Assembly (NCBI RefSeq): GCF_016786215.1 | Contig: NZ_JADOBG010000023.1 | Span: forward strand, 1 to 64,000 | DNA length: 64,000 nucleotides | Source: Legionella bononiensis | GTDB taxonomy: Bacteria > Pseudomonadota > Gammaproteobacteria > Legionellales > Legionellaceae | Direction of reading: 5' to 3' | In this document: positions 35,603 through 45,521 of the stretch, piece by piece | How positions within the stretch are numbered: position 1 is the first letter of the stretch | How the letters are laid out: the number at the start of each line of letters is the position of its first letter | Position numbers and translations under genes: made by a program | The notes under the pieces: generated by a model | Seen by the model: only the letters and a program-made list of their open reading frames with translations | The model's database searches: none | What the model was told of the DNA's origin: nothing

Positions 35603-37189
35603 ATGAAGTTTAAGAAAATCATATTGGCCCTGGCCTGTTTATCAACACCTTTATATGCGGAAAATGATCAACAACTTCAGCGTGAAATTCAACGTTTGCA
35701 ACATCAGGCTCAAGATTTACAGACTCAACTTGATAGATTGCAAAAGCAATTAGTGTCGCATAGTAAATCACATGAACCTGCTACAGTAAAACATGCAGCG
35801 AAAAAAAGTACCCCCCAAGCAGCTCCTGCAGTCACTAAAGGCAAGAAAAAAAGAGATAAATATTATTCGACTCATGTAACGGTACATGCTCCAGAAGCAC
35901 ATCCCGAATCAATAGGGTTCTATCCGACCGCTCTTGTTGCGGATAATCGGGTCGTAACTTATATTGCGGGTACACCTGTTGTGAGTTCACCCTATTTGGG
36001 AGATAGACCGGCTTTTGATGGTTCAGATTACATCGTCAATATTTCGAGTATCAACCGGGATATTCGCTTGATGCAACAACGTCGACGTCTCTATAGAGCA
36101 TATCAAAGTATTGGCTACCCCGTACCACAGATGCCGATTATCGCGCTGAGTGGAAAGTCTGAGCCCGTAGGTGTAATTAACAATCCTTTTAGAAGTAATA
36201 CAAATGGCGATCTAACCTTAGGATCAAGTGAGTTGGATATCGCTGCTGCTCTTAATCAGAATGTTGAAGCCTATATCGCTATTGCCTACGATGAGAGCCC
36301 TCCAGCAGTAGGTCCTCGCATTAATAATTCGGCATTTAATCTCAATATGGGCTTTGTGAATATCGGTAATCTGGATAAAACTCCGCTGTATTTTACAGCA
36401 GGACAGTTATATGTACCTTTTGGCCGTTACTCAAGTTCCATGATCAGTGCCCCTTTAACTATGAATGTCGCACGCACCAAAACAAGGCCGTTTATTTTAG
36501 GTTATAAATCTCAGGAAGATACCGGCCCATTTGCCGCAGTCTATGCCTATAGAAGTGACACGATATTAGGGAGGTCAGGAGTAGGCGGTGTAAATCTGGG
36601 ATATATATTTGAATATCAAGAAGTTACAGGTGAAATTGGCGCGAGTTACATCAGTTCGATAGATGATGCGGCAGGAATGCAAAGCACAGGCTCCACTGTA
36701 GGCACTACGTTTGGTGGATTTGGTTCAATTACCAACGGTAATGAAGCAGTACGTAAAACTCAGGCCATGGATGTACACGGCAATATAGGGTACGACCGAT
36801 ACAATTTCACTGCTGAATGGGTAGGGGCTACCCAGGCTTTTAGACCACAGGATTTGAGTTTTAATGGTAGAGGCGCAAGACCACAAGCTGCTCAGGCTGA
36901 AGTGGGTATGACATTTAGAGCATTTAACAGACCCTCATCAATTGGTCTTGGTTATCAATGGTCTAAAGATGCATTAGCTTTGAATTTACCGCAACAAAGG
37001 TACGTTGGTGTATTCAACATATCGATATGGAAAGATACTGTTGAAAGTCTGGAGTATCGACATGATATAGATTATGGCGCAACTCAATTTGCAAATGGTG
37101 CAGCCCCTGCTGGATTTGTAAATCTTCCTACCCTGGGGACAGGACGTTCAGCAGATACCGTGTCAGCCCAAATCGGTGTTTATTTCTAG
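35603..37189 (+). CDS. LbtU-family outer membrane siderophore porin
   Basis: 528 aa. Signal peptide ending LYA, then a coiled coil at about 22-50 (QLQREIQRLQHQAQDLQTQL), a Lys/Ala/Pro-rich linker, and a long beta-barrel ending in aromatic-tipped strands (SAQIGVYF). This layout is that of LbtU, the TonB-independent legiobactin receptor of Legionella, and its paralogues. GGAG lies before the ATG. No siderophore biosynthesis gene is adjacent, so the ligand is not known. Confidence 0.82.
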   Translation: MKFKKIILALACLSTPLYAENDQQLQREIQRLQHQAQDLQTQLDRLQKQLVSHSKSHEPATVKHAAKKSTPQAAPAVTKGKKKRDKYYSTHVTVHAPEAHPESIGFYPTALVADNRVVTYIAGTPVVSSPYLGDRPAFDGSDYIVNISSINRDIRLMQQRRRLYRAYQSIGYPVPQMPIIALSGKSEPVGVINNPFRSNTNGDLTLGSSELDIAAALNQNVEAYIAIAYDESPPAVGPRINNSAFNLNMGFVNIGNLDKTPLYFTAGQLYVPFGRYSSSMISAPLTMNVARTKTRPFILGYKSQEDTGPFAAVYAYRSDTILGRSGVGGVNLGYIFEYQEVTGEIGASYISSIDDAAGMQSTGSTVGTTFGGFGSITNGNEAVRKTQAMDVHGNIGYDRYNFTAEWVGATQAFRPQDLSFNGRGARPQAAQAEVGMTFRAFNRPSSIGLGYQWSKDALALNLPQQRYVGVFNISIWKDTVESLEYRHDIDYGATQFANGAAPAGFVNLPTLGTGRSADTVSAQIGVYF

Positions 37190-37337
37190 GCATCATCTTA
37201 TCCAATAATGCAGTCTGCTAAAATGAATCTATTTTCAGACTGCAATCCAATTCGCGTTTATAGGTCAAAGCATCCCGACGTTCCAGATAATCTGTGCTAT
37301 CTTTTATCTTATATCACCCTTTCAAAAGGATTGGAGC

Positions 37338-38705
37338 ATGCGAAAAACCTGCACCATGCATAGGGATATTGTTTCAAGTGATCCAATTGAAGTCGCTTCT
37401 GTTCGCATGATTTGTTCAATAATGATGTTCCTTCTTTTGATAGTCATAGGGACGACAAAAGCAAATGCAGCAAAAATTATAGAATTAAATATACAAGGTC
37501 CCATAGGTCCTGCAACTGTGGATTATATCGATCGCGGTATAAATAGTGGGCAGAATGCCGATTTAATATTGGTAATAATCGATACACCTGGTGGTCTTGA
37601 CGATGCAACACGATTAATTATCCAAAAATTCTTAAATTCGAAAATCCCTATAGTGACCTATGTAAGCCCGATTGGGGCGCGTGCTGCCAGTGCAGGAACC
37701 TATTTATTATATGCCAGCACTGTAGCGGCTATGGCACCTGGCACTCAATTAGGTGCTGCAAGCCCTATCAGTTTAAATTCTGGAATCTCTCCGGACAGTA
37801 ACGTAAATCAATCAACAACTATGAATAAAAAAATGACTAATGATGCAGTTGCTACAATTCGCGCTCTGGCCCAATTAAGAGGGAGGGATCCTGATTTTGC
37901 TCAAAATGCAGTAATTAACGCCACTACATTAACAGCGATTGAGGCACATAAATCAGGGGCTATTAACTATATTGCTACCGATAAATACAATTTACTTGCT
38001 CAATTAAATGGCATAACCGTAGTGCAAAATAATCATAAAATGACGCTCAATACGGATAATCCACAAATCGAACGAATCAATCCTGATTGGCGAACTCGGT
38101 TTTTATCAGTGATAACAAATCCGACTGTTGCTTATCTGTTAATTCTGCTGGGGATTTATGGCATTTTCTTTGAGTTGTTAAACCCCGGATTTGTTCTTCC
38201 TGGAGTGGTTGGTGCGGTTTCAATGCTTCTGGCATTATATGCTCTTCAGCTACTCCCGGTAAATTATGCGGGATTATTATTAATTGTATTGGGTATGGCA
38301 TTTCTTATTGCTGAAGCATTTACTCCAAGTTTTGGGGTACTCGGTGTGGGCGGAACAATTGCTTTCGTGCTCGGATCCATCATGTTAATGAATACTGACT
38401 ATGCGGCGTTTCAAATAGCTTGGTCCACTATTTGGGCTATGGCGTTTTTGAATGTTCTAATATTCATTGTTCTCTTGGGGATGATAATAAAATCACGCCG
38501 TCAAAAGGTACGAAATGGATTGATTATGTTGGTGGGGGCAAAAGGAAGAGCATTAGGAGACATTAATCCAGATGGACAAGCTGTTATTCGTGGTGAGATT
38601 TGGAGCGTTCGGGCAAAAGCGCCCATTGCGGCCAATAAAAATATAAAAGTGATATTAATCAATGGGTTATTATTGGAGGTTGTAGAGGATTTAACTGCTG
38701 AATGA
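37338..38705 (+). CDS. NfeD-family membrane serine protease (ClpP-like)
   Basis: 455 aa. An N-terminal signal/membrane segment (about 24-45) precedes a ClpP-like protease domain with SPIGARAASAGTYLLYAS (catalytic Ser) and a Lys downstream. Four to five membrane helices follow (about 250-390) and then a C-terminal OB-fold NfeD domain (GAKGRALGDINPDGQAVIRGE). The family cleaves the stomatin/slipin C-terminus and acts in membrane quality control. The ATG has AAAGGA seven bases upstream. The slipin partner gene follows after 37 bases, the usual pairing. Confidence 0.92.
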   Translation: MRKTCTMHRDIVSSDPIEVASVRMICSIMMFLLLIVIGTTKANAAKIIELNIQGPIGPATVDYIDRGINSGQNADLILVIIDTPGGLDDATRLIIQKFLNSKIPIVTYVSPIGARAASAGTYLLYASTVAAMAPGTQLGAASPISLNSGISPDSNVNQSTTMNKKMTNDAVATIRALAQLRGRDPDFAQNAVINATTLTAIEAHKSGAINYIATDKYNLLAQLNGITVVQNNHKMTLNTDNPQIERINPDWRTRFLSVITNPTVAYLLILLGIYGIFFELLNPGFVLPGVVGAVSMLLALYALQLLPVNYAGLLLIVLGMAFLIAEAFTPSFGVLGVGGTIAFVLGSIMLMNTDYAAFQIAWSTIWAMAFLNVLIFIVLLGMIIKSRRQKVRNGLIMLVGAKGRALGDINPDGQAVIRGEIWSVRAKAPIAANKNIKVILINGLLLEVVEDLTAE

Positions 38706-38742
38706 CACAAGGTCATAGGGATTAAATAATTCTAGGGAGACG

Positions 38743-39504
38743 ATGATGGGCGCTTTTTTGGGCGTAATATTGATAATACTTGGATTGCTACTTGTTTCAG
38801 CAGTTAAGGTCTTCAGAGAATACGAACGGGGCGTAGTGTTTATGTTGGGACGCTTCTGGAAAGTGAAAGGTCCGGGTTTAGTATTGATTATCCCTGTTGT
38901 TCAGCAGGTTGTTCGGGTTGATTTGCGTACTATAGTAATGGATGTGCCCAGTCAGGATGTTATTTCCAAAGACAATGTGTCAGTTCGTGTTAATGCAGTA
39001 CTGTATTTTCGGGTAGTGGTACCTGAAAATGCAATTATCCAAGTGGAAAATTATTTCGAAGCTACAAGTCAATTAGCTCAGACTACACTGCGATCAGTAC
39101 TCGGGCAACATGAGTTGGATGAGATGCTGTCAGAACGAGAACGATTAAATAGTGATGTGCAGAAAATATTGGACTCTCAAACGGATAATTGGGGTATAAA
39201 GGTATCCAATGTTGAGATAAAAAGAGTAGATTTGGATGAGAGTATGATACGGGCTATTGCCAAGCAAGCAGAGGCTGAGCGTGACCGAAGAGCTAAAGTA
39301 ATTCATGCTGAAGGTGAACTTCAGGCTTCTGAGAAATTATTACAGGCTTCACAAGTACTTGCGCAACAGCCTCAGGCAATGCAATTGAGGTATTTGCAAA
39401 CCTTAGCCGCGATTGCTGGAACAAATAATTCAACGATTATATTCCCCATGCCCATGGAGCTGGGTGAGATATTATCTCAAATGGTTTCTAAAAAAAATAA
39501 ATGA
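38743..39504 (+). CDS. Slipin (stomatin-like SPFH/band 7 protein)
   Basis: 253 aa. One N-terminal membrane helix (about 3-20), then the SPFH domain ([41 protein letters not shown]) and a C-terminal helical region ([22 protein letters not shown]). It forms membrane-associated oligomers and works with the NfeD protease encoded just upstream, probably in one transcript. Confidence 0.93.
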   Translation: MMGAFLGVILIILGLLLVSAVKVFREYERGVVFMLGRFWKVKGPGLVLIIPVVQQVVRVDLRTIVMDVPSQDVISKDNVSVRVNAVLYFRVVVPENAIIQVENYFEATSQLAQTTLRSVLGQHELDEMLSERERLNSDVQKILDSQTDNWGIKVSNVEIKRVDLDESMIRAIAKQAEAERDRRAKVIHAEGELQASEKLLQASQVLAQQPQAMQLRYLQTLAAIAGTNNSTIIFPMPMELGEILSQMVSKKNK

Positions 39505-39580
39505 TTTTTAAGAGTTCAAACTTTCGTTTGAGCAGTTTTTATGATAGAACTCTATTTTTTAGAAGCAATGAGGTTTAACA

Positions 39581-40147
39581 GTGTCAATTAAGTCAGATAG
39601 ATGGATTGAGAAAATGGCGCGTGAGCAGGGTATGATCTCCCCATTTCAATCCGGACAAGTAAGGGAAAATGAAGGCGGCCGGATTATTTCTTATGGTGTG
39701 TCGAGCTATGGGTATGATGTTCGTTGTTCTAATGAATTCAAGATTTTTACAAATATCAATTCTGCCATTGTCGATCCCAAAGCATTTGATGAAAACAGCT
39801 TTGTTGATGTGACATCTGATGTCTGTATCATACCGCCAAATTCATTTGCTTTGGCGAGAACAGTTGAATATTTTCGAATTCCCCGAAATGTACTGACTAT
39901 TTGTTTGGGTAAGTCTACTTATGCTCGTTGTGGAATCATCGTGAATGTAACTCCATTAGAACCTGAGTGGGAAGGACATGTGACTCTGGAGTTCTCAAAT
40001 ACCACAACGTTACCTGCTAAAATTTATGCAAATGAAGGTGTGGCGCAAATGTTGTTTCTAGAAGCAAGCGAAGTTTGTGCTGTTTCGTATCGTGATCGTG
40101 GTGGAAAATATCAGGGACAAACTGGTGTAACCTTACCTCGTACTTAG
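39581..40147 (+). CDS. dcd: dCTP deaminase
   Basis: 188 aa, full length. It deaminates dCTP to dUTP, feeding thymidylate synthesis. Signature segments are [15 protein letters not shown] at the N-terminus, [23 protein letters not shown] (catalytic Glu in the EPEWEGH part) and [12 protein letters not shown] at the C-terminus. It starts with GTG. A hairpin follows the stop. Confidence 0.95.
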   Translation: MSIKSDRWIEKMAREQGMISPFQSGQVRENEGGRIISYGVSSYGYDVRCSNEFKIFTNINSAIVDPKAFDENSFVDVTSDVCIIPPNSFALARTVEYFRIPRNVLTICLGKSTYARCGIIVNVTPLEPEWEGHVTLEFSNTTTLPAKIYANEGVAQMLFLEASEVCAVSYRDRGGKYQGQTGVTLPRT

Positions 40148-40165
40148 TCACCAATGAGAATTTTT

Positions 40166-40192
40166 ATCCCGTATTCGCAGATAATACGGGAT
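40166..40192. terminator. Hairpin between dcd and ihfB
   Basis: ATCCCGTATT (40166-40175) and AATACGGGAT (40183-40192) form a perfect 10-bp stem between convergent genes. A run of five T precedes the left arm, so on the minus strand AAAAA follows; no U-tract on the plus strand. A second GC-rich inverted repeat (GGTTGA/TCAACC) lies near 40233-40255. Confidence 0.6.
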
Positions 40193-40344
40193 TCACGAAA
40201 AATGTCCGTCCTTATTAGGGTACGGCCATGCTAGGTTGAACCTGAACTCAACCCTGACCGTTCTACCAAGATTCACCATCCCCACCTGACCTCTTATAGC
40301 TTCATGATGCTTCCATCGAATGGGTTCCTGGATCTTATCAAACG

Positions 40345-40656
40345 TTAATCATCTTTTGGCAAGGGGCACGTTGCTCGGGAGGCATCGACACGTTCGCGCA
40401 GCTCTTTGCCTGGTTTGAAATGAGGACTGTGTTTTGCTTCAGTCACCACTTTTTCTCCAGTCTTGGGATTATGAGCATTTCGCGGTGGCCGATAATGCAA
40501 TGAAAACGATCCAAATCCCCTGATTTCGATTCTTTGGCCATTAATAAGCGCTTCACTCATTAATTCCAAAATTCTATTTATCCCATCAGCTACTTGTTTT
40601 TCTGAAAGATGCGTCATTCGAGCAGCGATGTGTTCAATGAGTTCCGATTTAATCAT
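40345..40656 (-). CDS. ihfB: Integration host factor beta subunit
   Basis: 103 aa from the ATG at 40656 with GAGGTGG upstream; it aligns from [11 protein letters not shown] with the E. coli protein. The DNA-binding arm segment [27 protein letters not shown] and the [12 protein letters not shown] ending are typical. It works as a heterodimer with IhfA, bending DNA. In Legionella IHF takes part in the shift between replicative and transmissive forms. It carries a slightly longer C-terminal tail than E. coli. Confidence 0.94.
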   Translation of the reverse strand: MIKSELIEHIAARMTHLSEKQVADGINRILELMSEALINGQRIEIRGFGSFSLHYRPPRNAHNPKTGEKVVTEAKHSPHFKPGKELRERVDASRATCPLPKDD

Positions 40657-40754
40657 ACCCACCTCGTTTTGTCGCGTGTTCTAAAGTCTGCTACCAAGAC
40701 ACATCAGGTGCTGACAATTTTCCTTTGTTTTATAAGTATAGACGGGGTAAAAAA

Positions 40755-41525
40755 TTATTCAATGTTTTCAAGCCAGTTAGTTAAAATTTGTTTTCGAACA
40801 TGAATAAATACAGGGACAACCCCCCAACTCATCTGCAATTTTGTGCTGTTTATCCGTGTAAAATCACTGTTCTGTAAAGGCTTGCTCGTTGTAATTACCG
40901 TTTTAATTAGTGGTAAATGACTGAGCAGCGAATTGACTTTTTCCCAGGTCGTACCAAAGAAAGTGGTGGAATTAATAAAAATAAGCGTTGCTTCTCTTAA
41001 ATCTAAATCGGCATCCAGAATATTGCTCTTGATAATCTGGATGTGTTCGGTTCGCTCCCTATAGTCAGGATTAGCTGCCAGTTTTTGGACTTGGGAGCAA
41101 GCACTTGCATAGAGTTCAGGCAGGATTTCTACTCCAACGCTTTTGCGTACAGGATAAACCATACCACAAGCGATTACCGCCTTTCCTACTCCACATCCTA
41201 AATCATAAAATACAGTATCACAATCGGGATTGACCAAGGATAAAAGTGCTACAAAGGGAAAAAATTCGATTTCGCCGTAGGTATATTCAATTGCATCTTC
41301 AACCTGGTTTTGCCTTGCCTGACGAGATAGTGAGAATCCATCCACTTCAGCGTATAATTGGTTAAACACTTGAGCGTGCTCTGTCAGGTTTAAAGAGTCC
41401 TGCCAAAGTTGAATTCTGGAACGCCTTGCCTTTTGCCGAAAATAATGGACTAGCAATACGAATACAATGATTAGAATGACCAGACTTGCTGTAACATGCA
41501 AGAAGCTAAACCTCTCATCAACCAT
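40755..41525 (-). CDS. Membrane-anchored Dot1-like SAM-dependent methyltransferase
   Basis: 256 aa from ATG 41525, where ATGGTTGA overlaps the upstream stop; an ATG at 41543 would add six residues. One N-terminal membrane helix (about 7-30, VTASLVILIIVFVLLVHYF) is followed by a basic stretch and a Rossmann methyltransferase domain. The SAM loop is YDLGCGVGKAVIA and the following acidic strand is VGVEILPELYASA. The LIFINSTTFF strand after SNILDADL resembles the NNFAF motif of Dot1-type enzymes. The substrate is unknown. It is translationally joined to the coiled-coil membrane protein gene upstream. Confidence 0.72.
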   Translation of the reverse strand: MVDERFSFLHVTASLVILIIVFVLLVHYFRQKARRSRIQLWQDSLNLTEHAQVFNQLYAEVDGFSLSRQARQNQVEDAIEYTYGEIEFFPFVALLSLVNPDCDTVFYDLGCGVGKAVIACGMVYPVRKSVGVEILPELYASACSQVQKLAANPDYRERTEHIQIIKSNILDADLDLREATLIFINSTTFFGTTWEKVNSLLSHLPLIKTVITTSKPLQNSDFTRINSTKLQMSWGVVPVFIHVRKQILTNWLENIE

Positions 41526-42243
41526 GCCGTAAACCGTCATCATTTAAAATTTTTTCTTTTTCTTCCTGACTTAAATTGGGCCATGCCTGGAGTAACACTT
41601 TTCCAGCTTCTCGTTCATTCATGGCTTGGTGATGCATTTCCCAAGGAAGTTCATCGCTAAGATAAAGTACAATAACAAAGGCGGTTAAGAGTGTAGTAAA
41701 GACAGCAAAGAGTCCAAATCGTAACTGAAACATGCTGAGTAGTTTATTACTCTTGTTTACTGCATCATTTGCTACTCGTTCGACATGATCACAACTTTCA
41801 CTGGCAATGCGATGAAATTGATGAACGTCATATCGAGACAGTTGGGCGGCAATAGTTTGCGTTGCTTTGGTTGTGTGTTTTTCAATTTTATCGATACAAA
41901 GCTCTGTTAACGTTTTGAGTTTTTCCTGATGCTGCTGGAAATTAAGAGTGAATTGATTGCAGCTACGCTCCAATGTATGCAGATTGGCTTCCCCTTGCGC
42001 CAGAGCTTTTTCTGCCGTTACTCGAAACTTTGCTGCCCCAGCCTGTGATAACAATTCGTTAATTGATGCCAGTTCATTATGTAGCGTTTGAGTACAGTGC
42101 AGTAACTTGGCATTTTGTTGTTCAATTTCTTCCCGCCATTCCAACATCTTGGTTTCAGCAAGTTCAAAGTAAGCGATAAATTCGCCTGTATGTCGCAGTA
42201 ACTCTTTGACGCGGACTATATCATCATCTTGATAATGCTCCAT
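41518..42243 (-). CDS. Coiled-coil membrane protein, unknown function
   Basis: 241 aa from the ATG at 42243 (AAGGAGAG just upstream; a longer reading adds seven residues). Residues 10-160 are almost wholly helical and coiled-coil-like (QQNAKLLHCTQTLHNELASI, NQFTLNFQQHQEKLKTL). One membrane helix follows near 180-200 (LFAVFTTLLTAFVIVLYL) and a short C-terminal helical tail. No named family recognised. The overlap with the Dot1-like methyltransferase gene suggests they work together at the inner membrane. Confidence 0.65.
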   Translation of the reverse strand: MEHYQDDDIVRVKELLRHTGEFIAYFELAETKMLEWREEIEQQNAKLLHCTQTLHNELASINELLSQAGAAKFRVTAEKALAQGEANLHTLERSCNQFTLNFQQHQEKLKTLTELCIDKIEKHTTKATQTIAAQLSRYDVHQFHRIASESCDHVERVANDAVNKSNKLLSMFQLRFGLFAVFTTLLTAFVIVLYLSDELPWEMHHQAMNEREAGKVLLQAWPNLSQEEKEKILNDDGLRHG

Positions 42244-42817
42244 GCGCTCTCCTTTTAGATCCATCTTTTCCAGTAGAATGCTGTATACAAATTTCCTTTA
42301 CTATTCTAAGTCAGGTATCACTATGAGTTCCCTGATCTGGGCTTATGGTGTTATATACCTAAGTATCTCCGGTATGGATCATTCTATAACTATAAAAATA
42401 TTTTTGGAACGGCAAAATTGGAACTTGATTTGTATCTTTAATCCATCAGACATTGTTCCCTACGGTATTGGTAAGCAATACAACACGGGTTTATTCGCTG
42501 TATTTGCAGTAATTCACTCGCATTAGTGGTTATTGGTGTCCTTTCTAGAGCTCTTTTTTTAGAGCAAATGTCTAATTGATATTGGCATGTATTATGCTTC
42601 GAGTAGGAACATACCCATGCTTTTTATTATCCAAGACCTGTTAAATAACTTTAATTAAGCGAAAGAAAAAAAGTATTAGAGTTGATTTAATAAGCATTTT
42701 GCCTTTAATAGATTCGTTCTAGTGTCAAAAAATACTGTAAATTGTAAAAAGGTTGTTAATATTTCCTTAATATTGATTCATTAGAATGGAGATATATATT
42801 AGGGGTGGGAGAGAACC
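42244..42817. other. 574-bp intergenic region with a PmrA-type box
   Basis: An AT-rich region between divergent genes. The only clear signal is the PmrA-type direct repeat at 42755-42774. A 94-codon ORF (42242-42526) overlaps the divergent start region, lacks a ribosome binding site and resembles nothing known; it is not called. Confidence 0.55.
42755..42774 (+). promoter_or_regulatory. PmrA-box-like direct repeat
   Basis: GTTAATATT (42755-42763), two bases, CTTAATATT (42766-42774). The Legionella PmrA consensus is a direct repeat of cTTAATatT with a two-base spacer, found before many Dot/Icm effector genes. Both half-sites match the core at every position. It lies 43 bases before the next start codon. 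Confidence 0.75.
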
Positions 42818-43855
42818 ATGGTCGGAAACAGCTTTTTTGATAGGGCTCCTGCGAAACACGATAAAAAGCAGGCCGCATCAGAAGATACATTTATTAATGT
42901 TGGTGGAAAGCAGTTTCAAGCTTTGGCTGTGGCTTTTATTGATTATTTTAAACATTCCTCTCGTGTTAATGATTATACATTAAAGAAAATATTAGAACGT
43001 TTTTATGCTCATTATCCCAAATTCATTTCGAATCAGGCATACCTGAATCCAATGGATCGCATGGGAATGTTAATCAACAGCGCACGTAAATCTGAGGTGG
43101 TCGAATGTCTGGCCTATGCTTTACACCAAATCACCATAGATGAAGTGTACGCTCATCCATTAAATTACCGTGAAGCTTTTGATGGTCTTGATGCTAATAC
43201 ACCTAAAGCTTTTCTGCGTCAACCCGGTACAACCGTTCCTTCTAGTGTTCTTCGAGCTTTATCTCAAGCTTTAGGGATAACTATTGTGCTCTTTTTTACA
43301 GAACATGGAAAAGAACTGCGGCTTAGAGAAATTTATTCTAATGGCGCTCCTAATATGCTTAAAGTGGAATTAGTGTTACAAGTTAATGAAGGGAACTATT
43401 TTCCCAGAGTCAAAAATGAAGCGGATTTTGCTTATGTAGGTCAATTGGCAATTAAACCTCCTGAACCTGTTGTAAACGACGAACGCAATAAAGGTACAGT
43501 TGCTGAAATGATCGATCAGATTAAAACGGATAATAAACAAATTTTAAGAACGTACACTCAATGGCGACAGAATTTATTAATGGAAGGCTTGACGAAAGAC
43601 CATCTGATAACGCTTTATATTAAATTTTTGCCATTACAAAGTTCTATTATACCGGATCCTAAATTATTTTTCTCAAGATTAACCGCCCCAGAAGGTAGAG
43701 TAGTTAAAGTTGAGGATGTTAATAACGAACACTACGTTAATGAAGAATTAGCTGGAACTTTGGCGGAGTGGATTAGCATCAATCAGGTAGATCCTGATCT
43801 TTTGCTGGATTATATGGATAAACCGGGTATGCGAACAGCCAGCCCAGCCGCCTGA
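42818..43855 (+). CDS. Probable PmrA-regulated Dot/Icm effector, 345 aa
   Basis: 345 aa, ATG preceded by GGGAGAGA. No signal peptide or membrane helix. The middle segment (about 135-210: FLRQPGTTVPSSVLRALSQAL, ITIVLFF, then strands and VNEGNYFPRV) has the look of the C-terminal half of an OTU-like papain fold, but the catalytic His before the aromatic is replaced by Asn (GNYF) and no catalytic Cys is obvious. The PmrA-type box 43 bases upstream is the main support for an effector role. Effectors of the Ceg group were found by such boxes, but I cannot say which one this matches. Confidence 0.65.
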   Translation: MVGNSFFDRAPAKHDKKQAASEDTFINVGGKQFQALAVAFIDYFKHSSRVNDYTLKKILERFYAHYPKFISNQAYLNPMDRMGMLINSARKSEVVECLAYALHQITIDEVYAHPLNYREAFDGLDANTPKAFLRQPGTTVPSSVLRALSQALGITIVLFFTEHGKELRLREIYSNGAPNMLKVELVLQVNEGNYFPRVKNEADFAYVGQLAIKPPEPVVNDERNKGTVAEMIDQIKTDNKQILRTYTQWRQNLLMEGLTKDHLITLYIKFLPLQSSIIPDPKLFFSRLTAPEGRVVKVEDVNNEHYVNEELAGTLAEWISINQVDPDLLLDYMDKPGMRTASPAA

Positions 43856-43969
43856 TCTGCTGAGTGATGTTTTGAGTTAAACCTGGCTGCGAGAACCCAG
43901 AGTACTAAATCCTTTAGGTATTGAATTGACTCCAGAGAGGAGCCAATTTCAACATGCACGGTGTTCATT

Positions 43970-44920
43970 TTATAGAAAACCCTGGTGTTTCATCCATTCA
44001 TCATTAGCAAATTTTGACATGTAGTTACGAATGGAGTCCGGTAAAAGGACCAGGCATTTTTGTCCTTTTGTTAAGGATTTTGCAGCCTGTAAAGCAGCCC
44101 ACATAGCCGAACCGCAAGATCCTCCTACGAGTAATCCTTCTTCACGAATTAATTGTCTTGCCATGTGGAATGAATCCGCATCATTTGTCTTAACATAGGC
44201 ATCAATTAAATGATTATCCAAAACGTCAGGAAAGAAATCATACCCTATCCCTTCAACAAGATAAGATTTGATTTCAGTGCCCCCACCCAGTATTGAGCCT
44301 TCCGGGTCTACACCAATAATCTGAATTTTTGGATTATATTCTTTTAATCGTTTTGCTATGCCTGTTATTGTACCCCCTGTTCCGACTCCTGCGACTACCA
44401 TATGTAAGTCCATACCAAAATCATCAATTATTTCCTGGGCTGTTCCATGATAATGGGCATTAGGATTATTGGGGTTTGAGTATTGATCAAGAATATGAGA
44501 ATTCGGTATTTTTGCTTTTAAGTCTTTTGCCAGGGAAATGTGGCTGTCTGGGTCGTGTGATGCGGCCTCAGTCCGCGTTCTGTATATTTTTGCCCCCAGG
44601 AGTTCAAGAACGGATTGTTTTTCCTGACTCATTTTTTCCGGCATGGTGATAATAACCTTATAACCTAATACGGCTCCAGCCAGTGCGATGCCTATTCCTG
44701 TATTTCCCGAAGTTGGCTCAATCAAGGTGTCTCCAGGTTTAATCCTTCCTTCTCGTTCAGCCTGAATAACCATCTCATATCCAATGCGGTCTTTAACCGA
44801 GCCACCGGGATTGAAAAATTCACATTTGGCGTAGAGTTCGCAGTTTAAGTTGCGGCCCAAGCGATTTATTTTTACCACTGGGGTATGTCCTATAGTGGCC
44901 AGAATATTAGGGTAAATCAT
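43970..44920 (-). CDS. Cysteine synthase / cystathionine beta-synthase-like PLP enzyme
   Basis: 316 aa, fold type II PLP enzyme. The Schiff-base lysine is in [14 protein letters not shown] (about K42) and the substrate loop is [12 protein letters not shown]. The phosphate-binding [12 protein letters not shown] is intact. The C-terminal [19 protein letters not shown] is the sequence typical of cystathionine beta-synthases and not of CysK, but the regulatory CBS-domain pair is absent. It therefore makes either cysteine from O-acetylserine or cystathionine from homocysteine and serine. Monocistronic. Confidence 0.88.
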   Translation of the reverse strand: MIYPNILATIGHTPVVKINRLGRNLNCELYAKCEFFNPGGSVKDRIGYEMVIQAEREGRIKPGDTLIEPTSGNTGIGIALAGAVLGYKVIITMPEKMSQEKQSVLELLGAKIYRTRTEAASHDPDSHISLAKDLKAKIPNSHILDQYSNPNNPNAHYHGTAQEIIDDFGMDLHMVVAGVGTGGTITGIAKRLKEYNPKIQIIGVDPEGSILGGGTEIKSYLVEGIGYDFFPDVLDNHLIDAYVKTNDADSFHMARQLIREEGLLVGGSCGSAMWAALQAAKSLTKGQKCLVLLPDSIRNYMSKFANDEWMKHQGFL

Positions 44921-45062
44921 GTTAGTCCCTTTTTAATGAGAAGAGATTCGATTATAAGCATATAGGAAGAAAATGCAAAACTGTTGCATTTAGCTTTTAA
45001 TGATCAAATGAACGAGGCCTTAAGTAATTATTGATACCTACAGGCCTCATTTAAATGAGTAG

Positions 45063-45521
45063 TTAAGGGGTAACGACCATATCAAAAAGCACCGTTGTTG
45101 TATTGCTCCCTTTTACTGGAATGGTTCTTAAGTTATGTGGGCTAGAAGCAGTACTGCTGAGTTCAAAAACCAATGAACAGGATTCCCCTGCTTTTAATAA
45201 CTCACATGTGGAGACTTGCACTACATCACCATTCCAGTCTTCAGGCAGGGTTGCCATGACATTTAATGCATTAATGTTAGAAGAATTTAGAATAGTTACA
45301 TAACCTCTGTTTGGATTTGTAAACGTCATTGTCACAAGACAGTTGGCCAATGTATTGCGACAGGATATTAATCCGGATTCAGGATTTGATGGAACAATGA
45401 CGGCTTGTATTGATAGCTTAGCCTGTTCATTCACAATATTGGGTTCCGATGCGTGCAAGGCTCCAAAAGTGAGCGAAGCCAGCATGAGAATGATGACCTG
45501 TTTAAATCGAAATAAATTCAT
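45063..45521 (-). CDS. Small secreted protein with two cysteine pairs
   Basis: 152 aa. A signal peptide (about 1-24, ending LHA) is followed by a beta-rich domain of Ig-like character. Two cysteine pairs are seen (ISCRNTLANCLV and STCELLKAGESCSLVFEL); the second resembles the C-x-L-x-x-G-x-x-C-x-x-x-F pattern of small Legionella secreted proteins and surface Ig-like modules. Probably exported to the periplasm or beyond. Function unknown. Confidence 0.7.
   Translation of the reverse strand: MNLFRFKQVIILMLASLTFGALHASEPNIVNEQAKLSIQAVIVPSNPESGLISCRNTLANCLVTMTFTNPNRGYVTILNSSNINALNVMATLPEDWNGDVVQVSTCELLKAGESCSLVFELSSTASSPHNLRTIPVKGSNTTTVLFDMVVTP

Noticed and set aside
40193..40344. Possible structured RNA after dcd (GGGTACGG...GGTTGA...TCAACC...CCGTTC)
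   Set aside because: Stem pairing is short and imperfect, the stretch lies between convergent genes, and no known RNA family fits.
42242..42526. 94-codon plus-strand ORF divergent from the coiled-coil protein gene
   Set aside because: It begins antisense to the start of the coiled-coil gene, has no ribosome binding site and shows no recognisable motif.
42818..43855. Firm OTU deubiquitinase call for the PmrA-box gene
   Set aside because: The catalytic His position is Asn in GNYF and no catalytic Cys motif is seen, so only a weak fold resemblance is reported.
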